Assembly: GCA_002964805.2 (NCBI GenBank)
Contig: PUDQ02000001.1
Location: 4,612,001-4,676,000, forward strand
DNA: 64,000 bases
Reading direction: 5' to 3'
Source: Trametes villosa
Taxonomy: Eukaryota; Basidiomycota; Agaricomycetes; Polyporales; Polyporaceae
Part shown: positions 22,208 through 33,369 of the stretch, one piece after another
How positions within the stretch are numbered: the stretch's first letter is position 1
How the letters are laid out: every line of letters starts with the position of its first letter
Made by a program: the position numbers and the translations under genes
Notes under the pieces: model-generated
The model's database searches: none
Told to the model about the DNA's origin: nothing
Seen by the model: only the letters and a program-made list of their open reading frames with translations

Positions 22208-24272
22208 TCACATCGCTTCCCCTACGCCGTGCCCCGCGCTCGACGCCTCCGTGACATCTACGTCCGGTACGCCCGCGGACGGGTCGCGGTCGCGGTCCAA
22301 GCTCGCGCGCACCGCCTTCTTCGGCGAGCGCTCGAGCCAGTTGCGCGGCTGCGAGGCGGGCGGCGGCGACCCCGGCGACACCGTATCCGCCGGCGAGAGC
22401 GGGCCCATGTTCGTCACGAACAGCGGGCCCATCTTGGGCATTGGGACGGGCGAGCCCGGCGGCTCCGGCGTCGCGCCGCGGCGGTCGAAGAACCCGCCCG
22501 CAGCGCCCTTCGGGAGCAGCGGCGTCTCGCTCGTCTCGCGCGAGTGCATCGCGGACGGCGGCGCGGAGTAGTTCTGCAGGTGCGCCTGCGACTGCGCCTG
22601 CGCGGGCGTGTTGAGCGACGCGAGCGACGCGAAGGGGTCGTCGGGCACGAGCGTCGCGCTGCTCGCGCCGCCCGGGCCGCGGAACGCGCTTGGCGGGTGC
22701 GTGCTGGTGCCAGTGGGGCCAACGCCCGCGTGGCCGGGGCCCATGACGTCGTCGACGATGCGGCCGAGGTCGACCGTGCTCGAGCCGTTCACGAGCGGGT
22801 CGACGAGCGTGCTCGGCTGCCCGGGCGGCGGCCAGACCGCCTCGCGGAAGAGCGAGCCCGTCTCGGCGCGCATCCCGAGGATGTGCGGCATCGCCGCGCC
22901 GGCGGGGGTGCGGTTCGGGTCCATGGGCGAGCCGAGGAGCGAGCTGTTGTCGAAGGAGGGCGCGGCGGGCGAGCGCGTGGGCGTGCCGTGGGCGTGCGAC
23001 TGCGAGGGCGTGGGGGTGTGCGAGGAGACGGAGGCGGGGTAGTCGCTGTAGCGCGCCATGGGCGGGCCCATGTCGTAGTCGTCCATGTCCTCGCCGTCGA
23101 GGAGGCGCGTGCGGGGCTTCGGCTGGAGGCGCTTGAAGAAGGAGAGCTTCTTGTGCTGGTGCCGCCGGTAGAAGAGGAAGACGGCGGCTACGAGGATCAG
23201 CAGGCCGGCGCCGCCGACGGAGCCAGCGATGATGTTGCGCTTCGTAGAGCTTGAGCTGTCCGAAGTCTGGTTCGGCGAGAGCGTAGTCGGGATGGCGCTG
23301 AAGATAGTCGAGGTTTGCCCGTCGATTACTGTAGTGCCTACTGCAGAGGTGATGGTGGTGTGGATTCCATCGAACAATGCAGAGTCCGAGTTAGACGGAG
23401 TGGGTTGCCCGGGGTCTGAGGACGAGGGAGGCTGAGATGTAGGTGCCGAGGGTTCAGATGTGGGCGGTGAAGTGGGTGGCGAAGTCGGCGGCGAGGTAGG
23501 CGGCGAAGTCGGTGGCGAAGTCGGTGGTGAAGTTGGTGGGGATGTAGGGGGTGAAGTAGGCGGAGACGTTGGGGGAGACGTGGGAGGGGACGTCGGCGGA
23601 GAGGTGGGCGGATCTGTCGGAGGAGAGGTGGGCGGATCCGTTGGAGGGGAGGTAGGCGGGTCAGTTGGAGGCGACGTAGGTGGGGAGGTAGGAGGCGACG
23701 TAGGCGGATCAGTGGGAGGAGAGGTTGGCGGGTCGGTTGGAGGGGATGTCGGCCCATCGCTTCTATGGGATGTATCAGTCAGTACTGTGCCGGTCGTTAC
23801 AGAGATATGGCAGAGGAGCATACGCTTGCGTCGGCTTAGAGGTTTGCCCAGAGGTAGGATCTTTGGACGCCTGCCCCGGTGGGTCCGTGGCATTGGAAGG
23901 ATCCGGACTCGTACCATTGCCGTCCGCAGATGCACCAGTCTGTTTGGACGCGGAATCAGCAGCGTCCTGGTTCTGGTCACCACCGGTTGCCGCAGGAGGT
24001 GGAGTGGCCGTATCGTCGACTCGCGGTGTCTGCCGTGACTACGGGCCGCCTGTGAGGCTCACACGGAGCGCATACGCGAGATGACCACATACCGGAGACG
24101 TCTGGGAGGTGCCCTGAGCGTCCGCCGCGGTCGCGGTTGGAGATGAGCCGTCCGCCGTTCCTGAAATGAGAGTGGGGGTGGCTCCCGGGGTGATCGTAGG
24201 CGCCTGCCTGCCGAGGAGCCTGCGTCGCCGGGCAGGACTGCAGCCGTCCTGGCTGGGGCAGAAGGCGACCAT
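22208..24272 (-). CDS. Mucin-like single-pass membrane protein with TSPP/TDPP repeats
   Basis: Three exons (24093-24272, 23824-24029, 22208-23762) encode 646 residues. After an Arg-rich start (ARRRRLLGRQ) comes a Thr/Ser/Pro ectodomain containing about 25 tandem copies of TSPP or TDPP, then TTTITSAV-type Ser/Thr sequence, a helix (IIAGSVGGAGLLILVAAVFLF) with stop-transfer YRRHQHKK, and a 300-residue cytosolic tail rich in Pro and Ser, ending in MGPLFVTNMGPL and SPKKAVRASLDRD. The start is uncertain: an upstream frame (24272-24355) ends exactly on this ATG (TAATG), and no signal peptide is seen. Probable cell-surface or wall-linked protein; same architecture as 19539-21032. Confidence 0.78.
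23459..23755 (-). repeat. Coding minisatellite (12-bp unit) in the mucin-like gene
   Basis: About 24 imperfect copies of a 12-base unit encoding Thr-Ser-Pro-Pro or Thr-Asp-Pro-Pro in a row. Units differ mainly at third positions, so the array is old enough to have accumulated silent changes, yet it stays in frame. Confidence 0.85.
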
Positions 24273-25356
24273 TAGTTGACGTGAGCTCGAGCTAGACGGT
24301 CGGGCAGCAGCAGGGAGGATGGGGGAGATAGGGAAACATGGGCGGTGGAGACCATTCGGAGTGTGAAGAATCTCGCCTCTACCGCGACATCACGTGGAGG
24401 GCAGTGTTGCCACCGTCCACGGCCGTCTGCTCGCCCTTGTCTCCTCCGTCCATCCTGTCCACCCAACGTCGCACTTGCTCAGGTTACTATGCTCCCAGTC
24501 GGCCCCCTGTCTCTCCCGCCTGCTATGCCCATGACTGCCAAGCAGTACTGCACGCAAACACAGAAAATACATCGGTCTCGACAGGCCGTCTTTCTGCGCC
24601 GCCCATAGGCCGACATGAGACCTTCTCCACTGCGGACTGGCGACTAGATTCGCCTTGTCATGCAGTACTATTTATTCACCCTGCTCGGTGGCATTACTGC
24701 AACGAGGTGCGCCCAGTCAAAGCCGGGTCACTCTCACGACTGCTGGACGGCGGCAGCGAGCGTTCATCACGCAGAAGTTGGGCGATTCGCCTATCGTTTA
24801 CGCCGCATCGAGTCGGAGCACAGGCTGGCCACAGCTTTGACACGCGCGGACTGCGGTCATGTTGGTAAGTCTCCTCCTGACTTGTACATGCAGTACGGAG
24901 ACAACACACCAGCGGCTGTCATGTCGCGTCGTTGTCTCATGGCGGAAGCGTGTGCATTGGTTGAGGTAGGCCCCTACCTCGAGAATATCTGGTTAGGTGA
25001 ACCCCCTCATTGCATCCAGATACTGGCGTAGCTCTTCCGCCCTAGTCTGCGGCCACGACTGCTAGACGTTAAGCGATGGTTTAATCCAGCTGCTACACAT
25101 TTTCGTAGCGCACGCGCGGCTCGACGAGCTTCCTGAATGCCTTGGGGTGCCCGTGGGTCGTCTAGGTTACAATAATAGTATATCGCTAACGTCATCCGCT
25201 ATAGCCGCCTCGAGGCAAGCACGCGAGACCTCCGAATCCACTGATTTACATGATGGCATACTGCATGCTTCGCTCCAACGCTTTGATTCCCTGAACCCAA
25301 CGCATCATCGTACTTTTCATCGTCTGTGATCGCATCTATCTTCAACTAAGTGGAAC
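24273..25356. other. Divergent intergenic region upstream of the mucin-like gene and the oxidoreductase
   Basis: About 1.1 kb. It contains the short upstream frame 24272-24355 on the minus strand. ORFs at 24338-24868 and 24660-25031 show no recognised content. Confidence 0.45.
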
Positions 25357-27314
25357 ATGGCAGACAAGGTCAACATCCTCCTTGTCGGTGCGGGTGAAAT
25401 CAACTTCGGTCGGTAACGCATCACTCACGAGCTGTATGTACGCACTCATTGCCCACTGACGACTGCGACTGATATATAGGTTCGGTTGAAGGTCCTTGGA
25501 ACCATGTGAGCTGGACGCTGCACATCGTCAACGATCGGTCGACTTATCTTGGTCTTATATAACAGACGCTGCGACTAGAACAGTCAGCCGTCGTTCGTCG
25601 CGCCGGGCTACCCGCACTGAACTACCACATCCCTCTAGGATTCTGGGCTCGCGTCTGCGCATCGTTGCGCTCGTAGACATCGATGCGTCGCGGGCAAAGG
25701 CTGCCATAGACACGAAACTCGCGTCTTCCGCCGCCGCCGCATACGCCGACTGCAAAGTCTTCTCAACGGTGACTGAAGCAGCGGGATCGCTGGCCGAGCA
25801 CAAGCCCCAGTGCGTCTTCTATTCACATCTTGGTACTCACCTCTGGCTAGCTATCTCTTACACCCCTCCGGCTTGACAGGATAGCCATCGTGGGCGCCCC
25901 TCCGTTCACGCGCGGCACCGACACACCGGGCAGCGACCTCGAGCTCCAGCTCGCCGAAGCCTTCCCGCGATGCGCGCTGTTCGTCGAGAAGCCCGTCAGC
26001 AGCGGCCCAGAAGATGCGTGTTGGCGCGTCGCTGACGTACTGGCGGAGAAAGGGACGCTCGTCGGCGTCGGCTACATGTTGCGATACCTGAAAGGTGCTT
26101 CGAAGTTCGCGGGGTTCTGATTGCTGCTGTGTTCTGACAGTGGGCGTGAAGCTGTGCAGATGATGAAGTACGTGAGCGGGGTGTCGAGCGTGGGGATAAG
26201 AACTGACGTTTGTTTACAGGATAATTATCGAGGAGAATGGCCTTGTTGTGATGGGTACCAATGCACGATATGTCATGGCGTAGTGAGTAGCCTATGAGCA
26301 CTATCCGCAGCCCGCCAAACTGAACATGGTGTAGTGAATGGGCCAGAAAGCCGGTAAGGCTCACGCACCGGTGTAGGGTACGGCGATGCTCAAGCCGGCA
26401 TTGCTGCAGGCTTGGTGGGACAAAACTCGCTCTGGAGGACGTGCGTCTGAATACTCGTTTTCCTGCTCAGCGCCTTGTTGACAACCGTAAAGCCATTGTT
26501 GAACAGGCTACCCATTTCTGTTCGTGGACATCAGAACTTTCTTCCAATACCCAGAACTTATGGCGTCCTCAGGCGACCTGTCACGCTACTTTGGCGGCGA
26601 CGTGCACCTCCCCTCCGTTGTCGCACACAGCGTGCAGGCAAACGGACCCCCTGGGCAGCTTTCTGCCAAGCGCTTCGACGAAGACATCATACCACCCGAG
26701 AACCGCCTCCCGAGGTTGACGAGTGCGACATGGAAGTACAAGGGTAGTGCGGTCGGGACCCTCACGCATGTCATCGCGCTGCATGGTGAGTAACCTCCGC
26801 ATTGCACTCGAGCTGGACCCCTTACCGTGGCTCTGTAACAGGAAACACGTACGACACCGAGTTCGAAGTGTATGCCGACGGCTACCGTTTCAAGCTCGCC
26901 GATCCGTACGGTACTCCGAGGCTGTACATCAGGCGCCCCGAACTGGCAGAGGAAGGTGAGAGTAAATGTTTTCGGCTCGTGAAGAACCTGATAGCCCACT
27001 CTTTCGTCGACGTCGAGTAGAAGTACACGTCTTCACAGACGTGAGTTTTAGCATCTTAACGGCGTCTTCGAATATTAGCTCACTAAGCTGTACAGGACGA
27101 CCCGTTTCGCACGGAGCTTGCGTCCTTCATTGATGTAGTAGAGGGTCGGAGTCCTAGCGACGGAATATTGAGCACCTACGAAGACGCGATCAAGACGTAC
27201 GAACTGGTGAGCATATGCGATTTTTTAGTTTACGGTAACGACACTATGACAGCTCGGTAGACCTGGGCGATCAGGAGGGCGAGCGACGCCGCTGCTACAA
27301 CATACACGTTGTAA
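25357..27314 (+). CDS. Gfo/Idh/MocA-family NAD(P)-dependent oxidoreductase, 15 exons
   Basis: Fifteen exons (25357-25408, 25480-25505, 25566-25582, 25639-25809, 25880-26094, 26152-26167, 26220-26282, 26335-26353, 26410-26440, 26493-26519, 26573-26785, 26842-26955, 27018-27040, 27096-27206, 27261-27314) join to 383 residues without a stop. The N-terminal Rossmann fold shows VNILLVGAGEINFG and RIVALVDIDASRAK; FVEKPVSSG carries the EKP signature of the family; VGYMLRYLK follows. The C-terminal beta-sheet domain has ATHFCDLSRYFGGDV, RLTSATWKYKGSAVGTLTHV, VYADGYRFKLADPY and YELTWAIRRAS. I recall fungal proteins of the same layout annotated only as Rossmann-fold oxidoreductases; the substrate is unknown. 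Exons of 16, 17 and 19 nt are each required to keep conserved residues. Confidence 0.88.
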
Positions 27315-27588
27315 AGACGTGTTTGGGACGGAACGAGCCGGCTGTTGCTGAGAATGTAAAGGCTCACGCGCGAGTATCCTCTCGTCTATGATGAGTGTAT
27401 GAGTAGGCAGTTGGCCGCTTATAGGAGTTGTCGCAAGCTTTAGGTAAAGACTGAGATACTCGTAAGAGGGAACACGCTCGGCGCCAGCCTGGTATATCTT
27501 GGCATGCTACTTAGTGCAAGCGTCGATCACCCTGACACACTGCGTACATTCATCTCGCTCTTCTTGCAGTACCTCCCACTACTCTGAA

Positions 27589-28866
27589 ATGCCAATCACT
27601 CTCGCGTTCCCCTCAAACATCCACGACTTCGTGGACAACAAGAGGGAACTGCTGCCCTTCGTCGATCGCGAATCGAACACGTCCCCCGTCGGCGACGCAC
27701 CCGAGGCGCGCCACGCCCCCGCTGGAAAACATCAATCGACCAAACACGCCGCTCGTCGCGGTCGGACAGCAGTATCCCCCGTGCTACTAACAATTTCGTC
27801 CTCTTCGACGCCCGATGTTGCTGTTGATATCTCCTACACACTGAAGGACCCTCATCGACTTCCCTCCAATCGCTACGATATATTCTGTGCCGAGCTCTAC
27901 AAGGACGGGGTCTTTGCACGCAAGGTCGTTTGCAAAGCCGCAAGCCCGAACGACAGCTTGGACACCTTCGCCTCGCTCTACAAAGAGGCTAGACTGTATC
28001 AGAACCAACTGAAGCCGCTCCAAGGGAAATACGTCCCGGAGCTGATCGGCTTCTTCAAGGGCCCCGAGGATGAGGTGGCGTCGGTGACTTGGACTTCGAT
28101 GAGAGCCCCCGGCGTTGTATGCCTGGTCCTCGAGAGTATCGGCAACCCTGAGAGTACCAACACCACAATCATGTCGTTCTCGGAGCGGTAAGTGTCCCAG
28201 TTGCGAATGCACAGACCGCGGGCTACTAAAACCACGTTCCGTAGAAAGCGTGCTTTCGATGGGATGGTGGCCATCCATCGCGCTGGTCTTGTTCACGACG
28301 GCGATAGCGAGACGGTTCAATCCCACGCGATCGAAGATGAGAGGGTCTTCATCGTCGGATTCGGGGGCGCGCAAGAGCATCAATGCCCAATGCGCGACCT
28401 ACCGCTCCGAATGGGCATGATCAAACCAATCCCGGGAGTGGGGCTCTGCGAGGAGATATACCACGTCGCCTCGGTGACCGACGCTTGGGTTCTCCGTGAG
28501 TAGCTCATGTACAGGTCTGGACACGGGTCGCTGACAAAATGCCGTTGTACTGGTCTAGCTACGCGGTTGTATATGGGGAGGGAAATCGGCATACAAAGGA
28601 TGATACAGGGCGTAGACGGGATTGTTGAGTCGGCACGCACAGACGACGCAGAGGCGGCGCGGCGTGAGGCAGAGATGCTGTATAAAGAAGTGCAGAGTGC
28701 CTTCGAGAAGCGCGGCGTCACTGACATGTACGAGGAGCTTGCGGCATACCTGGCGATGCATGAGGGTTATGCAGCGAGAAGGAAGCGGGAGAGGGAAGAA
28801 GAGGAGGAGGGCGACGGCGAGGATGAGGACGATGGTGATGGTTCGAGCGATGAAGACGAGGACTAG
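27589..28866 (+). CDS. Protein-kinase-like protein, probable pseudokinase
   Basis: Three exons (27589-28187, 28245-28495, 28559-28866) encode 385 residues. The middle resembles basidiomycete kinase-like proteins: KVVCKAASPND (candidate Lys of strand 3), LYKEARLYQNQLKPLQGKYV (candidate Glu of helix C), GVVCLVLESIG (hinge), and AIHRAGLVHDGDSETVQ where the catalytic loop should be. The usual HRD/HGD loop with its Asn is not intact, and the DFG position reads VGFGGA, so the Mg-binding Asp is missing. The C-terminus is a coiled, very acidic tail (EEEEEGDGEDEDDGDGSSDE). I therefore expect no kinase activity. An alternative is a frame-preserving mis-spliced kinase, but both introns are clean. Confidence 0.72.
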
Positions 28867-31179
28867 GCGAAGGAGAGGAGGAAAGTGCACATCGCAAATA
28901 CCAGACTCAGAGAGATGATGTACCGGTAGCGTCTTGGCTTAGGTCTATGCTCGCTCCGGGACCGATTGGTAAAAATCTATGCCACAGAGTATCTTCGGAT
29001 ACGATGCCTGGCGGACGAGATGGGTCCAACGTGTGCATGGACCTCAATATAGGAGCATATATTCGTGCGGGCGGAGTTACTTGGACGCTAGGTGAGACGT
29101 ATATCGGCGTTGTGAGACACGGCGAACCACTGTCCAGAGGGTAAGGTTTACCGGGGGCGCACGCCATAGACACAGGCCCCTGTGGCCCTCGAAGCCAATC
29201 ACGCATGTGACGGACCTCATCCCAGGATGCAATATTGGCATGCGGTATCGTACGGCAGCTCACCTGCGGAACGGAGAGTGTCCAGCCGCTGGCTCCGCGG
29301 CCGCCGCGCGGTGAACGTGCCTCGCACGCTACGATTGTCGGTGGTCAAGAAAGGCAGCCAAGGGGCGTTCGTGGACGCACTCTGGGCAAGTTACGTACCC
29401 CTCAGCGCGGGCGGCGGTTTTATCGATGCCTCTGTGCGATAGGCGGTAGGCGTGAGGTCGGCGATAGGGACTGGAGCTCAGGCATTTGCTCACTCGGATC
29501 CGGGCGCCGCGTATGAAGGGTCCCGAGCGGGGGGAGCGGAGAAGACCCGTACACGTGAAGTAGCGGCTTCGACGTCGCACTTCTTGGGTCAAAGGCTGGG
29601 ACGCGGGGCCAGGCGTAACGGGCCGATGCATGAGAGCGCGGTTTGGCGGCTACTCAACGGAGACGTACACTTGACTTCACGGACGCGCGGCGGGCCTCGT
29701 GGGTGGGTACGAGTGTCCGGTTACGTTCGGAAGGGCGCAGTTTTGGGGGCCCGTTGACGTCGCGCGCACCCAGGGCCGCTTCGCGAAGCGTCGCATTGGG
29801 TTTTGAATGCCTGTGCGACTTGGTGCAACCTTGTGCCCGCCCCTTGATCCGGGGCGCGCAGTTTTCCGTGGTACGTGAGGCGTTGATGATCGGCCGCGGT
29901 GACGAGAGGTTCTGACGGACGAGCAGAAGGACTTACGAGAGCATTGCACGCTGCCCGGCCTATCATGTGGCGGCTCGGTGCGTTCTGACGTCCAGGCGTA
30001 GGTAGCCGCGTGCATGTGAGCCGCGTCAGCTGAATCAGAGATCTGGAACGAGGCGGGTCAATGGGTAAGGGCGGGATACGCGCGACAAAAGAGAGTGATC
30101 ATGCATGGCCGCTGGTGAAAGCACGTCATCATGCATTCGTGCGGGGCTGGTATGATGGGTAGGCCAAAGATAGCGGGGTGGTCGAAGAGGTTGTCCTGGA
30201 GCCAATGAGCAGACGATATTCGCGTCGAATTATTCAGGTAAACGCATCTGGGGGATGTGCGACGTCAGCCAATTCGTACGTATGGCCGCGAAGAAGAGGT
30301 AAATGCTGAAAACACCCGCTCACCGCGAGGCAGAGTGCCGTAATAGTCCCCCGCGATGCGCCACAAGAACACGTTGAGTCCCATGGTAATAGTATGCGGA
30401 TTTCACCAAGAGATTTTTCAATAGATCTGCCCGAAAACGGAGGATACAGGTGAGCGCTGTCGCAGCGTTATTGTCATTGCGGGCGGTTGAATGGACGAAG
30501 CTTTGAGAGCAGATGAATAATATTCCAACCCCTCACCTGACATCTCGATCAAGCTGACAAGCGTAGTTGGGCTCCGCGAAAGCCACGATGCATTCCCAAT
30601 GATTCTCGGGGAGAGATACTGGCCTCGAGGCAGAATATTCGGCATGGCACCATCATGCTCAGGGAGCATAGATAAGTCGTTTCAACCGCGGATTGACACG
30701 AAGATAAAAACATCCGCTGAGCCTTCAAGAGTAGCTGCAATAGTTTCTGAGTTGCGTGCTATCGCTGAGTCGAGCCAGAGGAGTCGAGTTACTTGAGAAG
30801 AGAGACGCATGGTGTTCGAGGTCAAGCGAGTCGAACCAACACGCCTCGGGCGCCTCGCGTGCCGTGTGTGGGTGTCCATCCCAATCAGGAAGGTCAGTAG
30901 GAACAACGCACGAGAAGCACTGAGCAGTCGAGCGAATGCGTTTGTTTGCCATGAACTCACACGCCGGATAAGACCCCGCAAGCATAAAAACGCATGATAT
31001 ATGAAACTCTCTTATTAGACGGCACCCGTGGAAGTATTGTCGTGACCCGCGGGGGTGTGTGTTTCTTGTCAAGCCATTCACACATTAGCCGAAGAGCGAC
31101 CTAGCCATCTTTGAATACTCAATTGAACCGGGAACTACACGATGCCGGGTGACGGTGCCGTAATACAAAACGCCTGTTC
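28867..31179. other. Gene-poor convergent intergenic region
   Basis: About 2.3 kb between the ends of the pseudokinase and agmatinase genes. Frames on both strands (for example 29182-29442 plus, 30418-30669 minus and 30725-31081 minus) look protein-like in places, but I recognise no family and cannot chain them by splicing. A short repeat ATCATGCAT occurs at about 30099 and 30128. No tRNA found. Confidence 0.4.
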
Positions 31180-32745
31180 CTAGTCGACAACCTTACCTAA
31201 TGGCGTCTTAGCCATGACGCTGAGAACCTCGTAGAGGACCTGCGAAGGGAGCGGGTTAGCTCTAGCCTCGCGGTCAGGTGGGCGATACTCACGTCTGCCG
31301 CTGCCATGGTGGTCAGCTCGGCGTTCGTGTCGTAAGCAGGGGCGACCTCGACAATGTCAGCGGATACGATGTGCAGACCGTCCAAGCCCCGGAGGATCGT
31401 CCTCAGCTCGCGCGTGGACCATCCCCCGGTCTCCGGAGTCCCGGTCGCAGGTGCGAACGCGGGGTCAATGGAGTCAATCTAGAAGCGACACGCGTGTTTA
31501 GCTCGTGGCCGCCACCGCATACAAATACAAGGGTAAAGCCACGTACATCGATGGACAGATACACGGGCTTGTCGCCGACGGTCTCCCGGATCTTCTTGAT
31601 GATTCCGGCCGTTCCTATGCGCGAACAGAATGAGAATGGTGCGAGAAATATGGGGCAGGCAGAGACATACCGATCGTATCAATCTCGCGGGCCTCGATGC
31701 GCTGGAAGCCAGACGCATCGTCGTTGGCGTAATCCGCGGGGCCCGACAGTGTGGTGCGGATCGCGCCGTGCTGTCAATAAGATTTCAACTAGGATCACGA
31801 GCGCTCCAGAACGCGGGGAGTAAAGGTAGCGGGCGTGTGAGGAGAAGGAAAACGACACTTGCAATTGACGACCCGTTCTTGATCAGGCCCTCCTGGCTGG
31901 CCCAGTAGAAGTACGTGCCGTGGTTGATGGCCGCTTGTTCGGACGGCGCGCCACCGAAGACCGAAGGCTTCCAGGTGTCGAGGTGGCTATCGAAGTGAAT
32001 CACCGAGACGGCGCCGTAAGCACTGTAGATGGACCGCAGAAGAGGGAGCACGATCGTGTGGTCGCCGCCGAGAGTGATAATCCGGGGGTGGTGCTTGCCG
32101 TCGGCAGAGATGGGCACGAGGGGCTTCCCAGTGAGCGTGTCGTTGCCGAGGGGTGAGAAGGTGGGACGGTGGAGGAGCTCCTTGTGACCATCTTCGATCT
32201 GCTTTATGGCATACTTGTTGTCGTAAGGAGTAACCGGGATGTCGCCGCAGTCGACGAGCTTCAACCCCGACAAGAAGGGGTTTACGGCAAGGGGCACGTT
32301 GTAGCCGCCGTAGAGCGTCAAGCGGCGCGAACCCGCGCGGATCCCCGCAGGACCGAAACGGGCGCCAGGGCGGTAAGACGTTCCGGTGTCCTGCGTTGAT
32401 GGTTAGCGATGATCATACCGGCGGAGAGTGACGTACGAAGGGCGCGCCGATGAAGGCAATGTCGAAAGCGGCGTCTCTCTCTTTTCCCAGGCACTTGACC
32501 CAAGGGAGCTTGGCAAACGTCGTGATGCCGGAGAAGATAGAGTCGGCAGTCACTGCGGGGTGCAATGAGGCACGGAGGTCATCAAGGAGGTACGTCTACT
32601 TACCTTCGTTGTCGCCCGGGTACGCGGCCTGGTATGGGAACTTGACGTAGTCGAGAGGCATCTGCATGTCGTGGTCGTGGCCCTCATGGGCCGTAACGGC
32701 GGCGACGAGAGTTGCTAGAACGGTAGACGCGAGAGTAAGCTGCAT
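31180..32745 (-). CDS. Agmatinase/arginase-family ureohydrolase with signal peptide
   Basis: Seven exons (32604-32745, 32437-32552, 31863-32390, 31671-31770, 31547-31614, 31293-31478, 31180-31239) encode 399 residues. The ureohydrolase core is complete: [33 protein letters not shown] (Mn-binding His), [11 protein letters not shown] (Asp, His, Asp), [19 protein letters not shown] (two Asp) and VEVAPAYD. These metal ligands support Mn-dependent guanidino hydrolysis; agmatine (to putrescine and urea) is the usual call for this subgroup, but other substrates are possible. The first 19 residues ([19 protein letters not shown]) form a signal peptide followed by HEGHDHD, so the enzyme should enter the secretory route. 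Intron 3 (31771-31862) begins GCAAGT instead of GT. Confidence 0.92.
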
Positions 32746-33369
32746 GGTGGGATGGCGTGTGGTGAGACTGGGAGTTGTGGGGTGCCAATTGCGAGCCTCG
32801 AGTCGGGCTATAAATCGTCAGAGCAAGCCTCGAGGGCGAGGGGTCTCGTCGCCTGTGAGGTCATGAGGGGCTTATCGCATGACCTTCCATTGCCAACGGT
32901 AGAACTGCAGAGGCCGGCGACCGGGACAGCGAAGCGAGCAGCGCCCTTACGATATGGCATTCCGAAGAAGATCACCGTGGCCTGAGAAATGTGTTAGTCC
33001 CAGATGCCTGGAGGCACGTTGCGCCGGACTTGCAAAAAAGTCGCTTGGACCTGCAGCCGTGGCGCACCGTGACTCACAGCGGCTTCCACCCGTGTGTCCG
33101 GTATCGGCGCGAGGGCTATCACGCACACCGATAATGCCGCTGGCGGTGGGCCGGGTGATCCTTGTCCTATCAGGAAGAGTGTCAGTTCGGAGTGGATGAA
33201 GACATAAGGAGCGCAGCTCGCCTGAGGACGATCGAGGGTACTGCTAGCATTATCGCTGCCAGCTCGCTATCATCGGTCTTCAGCCACTCCTATCCATACT
33301 CGCAGAGGCGTCCGCCTCTCCTCTTGAACTTGGTCCTCAGCGAATCCTTACCACACACTCCTGCTAGAC
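32746..33369. other. Divergent intergenic region between agmatinase and MATE genes
   Basis: About 620 bp shared by two divergent promoters. A TATAAA on the plus strand at 32811-32816 points away from the agmatinase; on the minus strand the same bases read ATTTATA, a weak TATA-like site. No ORF supported. Confidence 0.4.

Noticed and set aside
22229..23254. 341-codon plus-strand frame opposite the mucin-like gene
   Set aside because: Arg/Gly/Val-rich shadow of the GC-rich coding strand; the minus frame has a clear membrane helix, repeats and clean introns.
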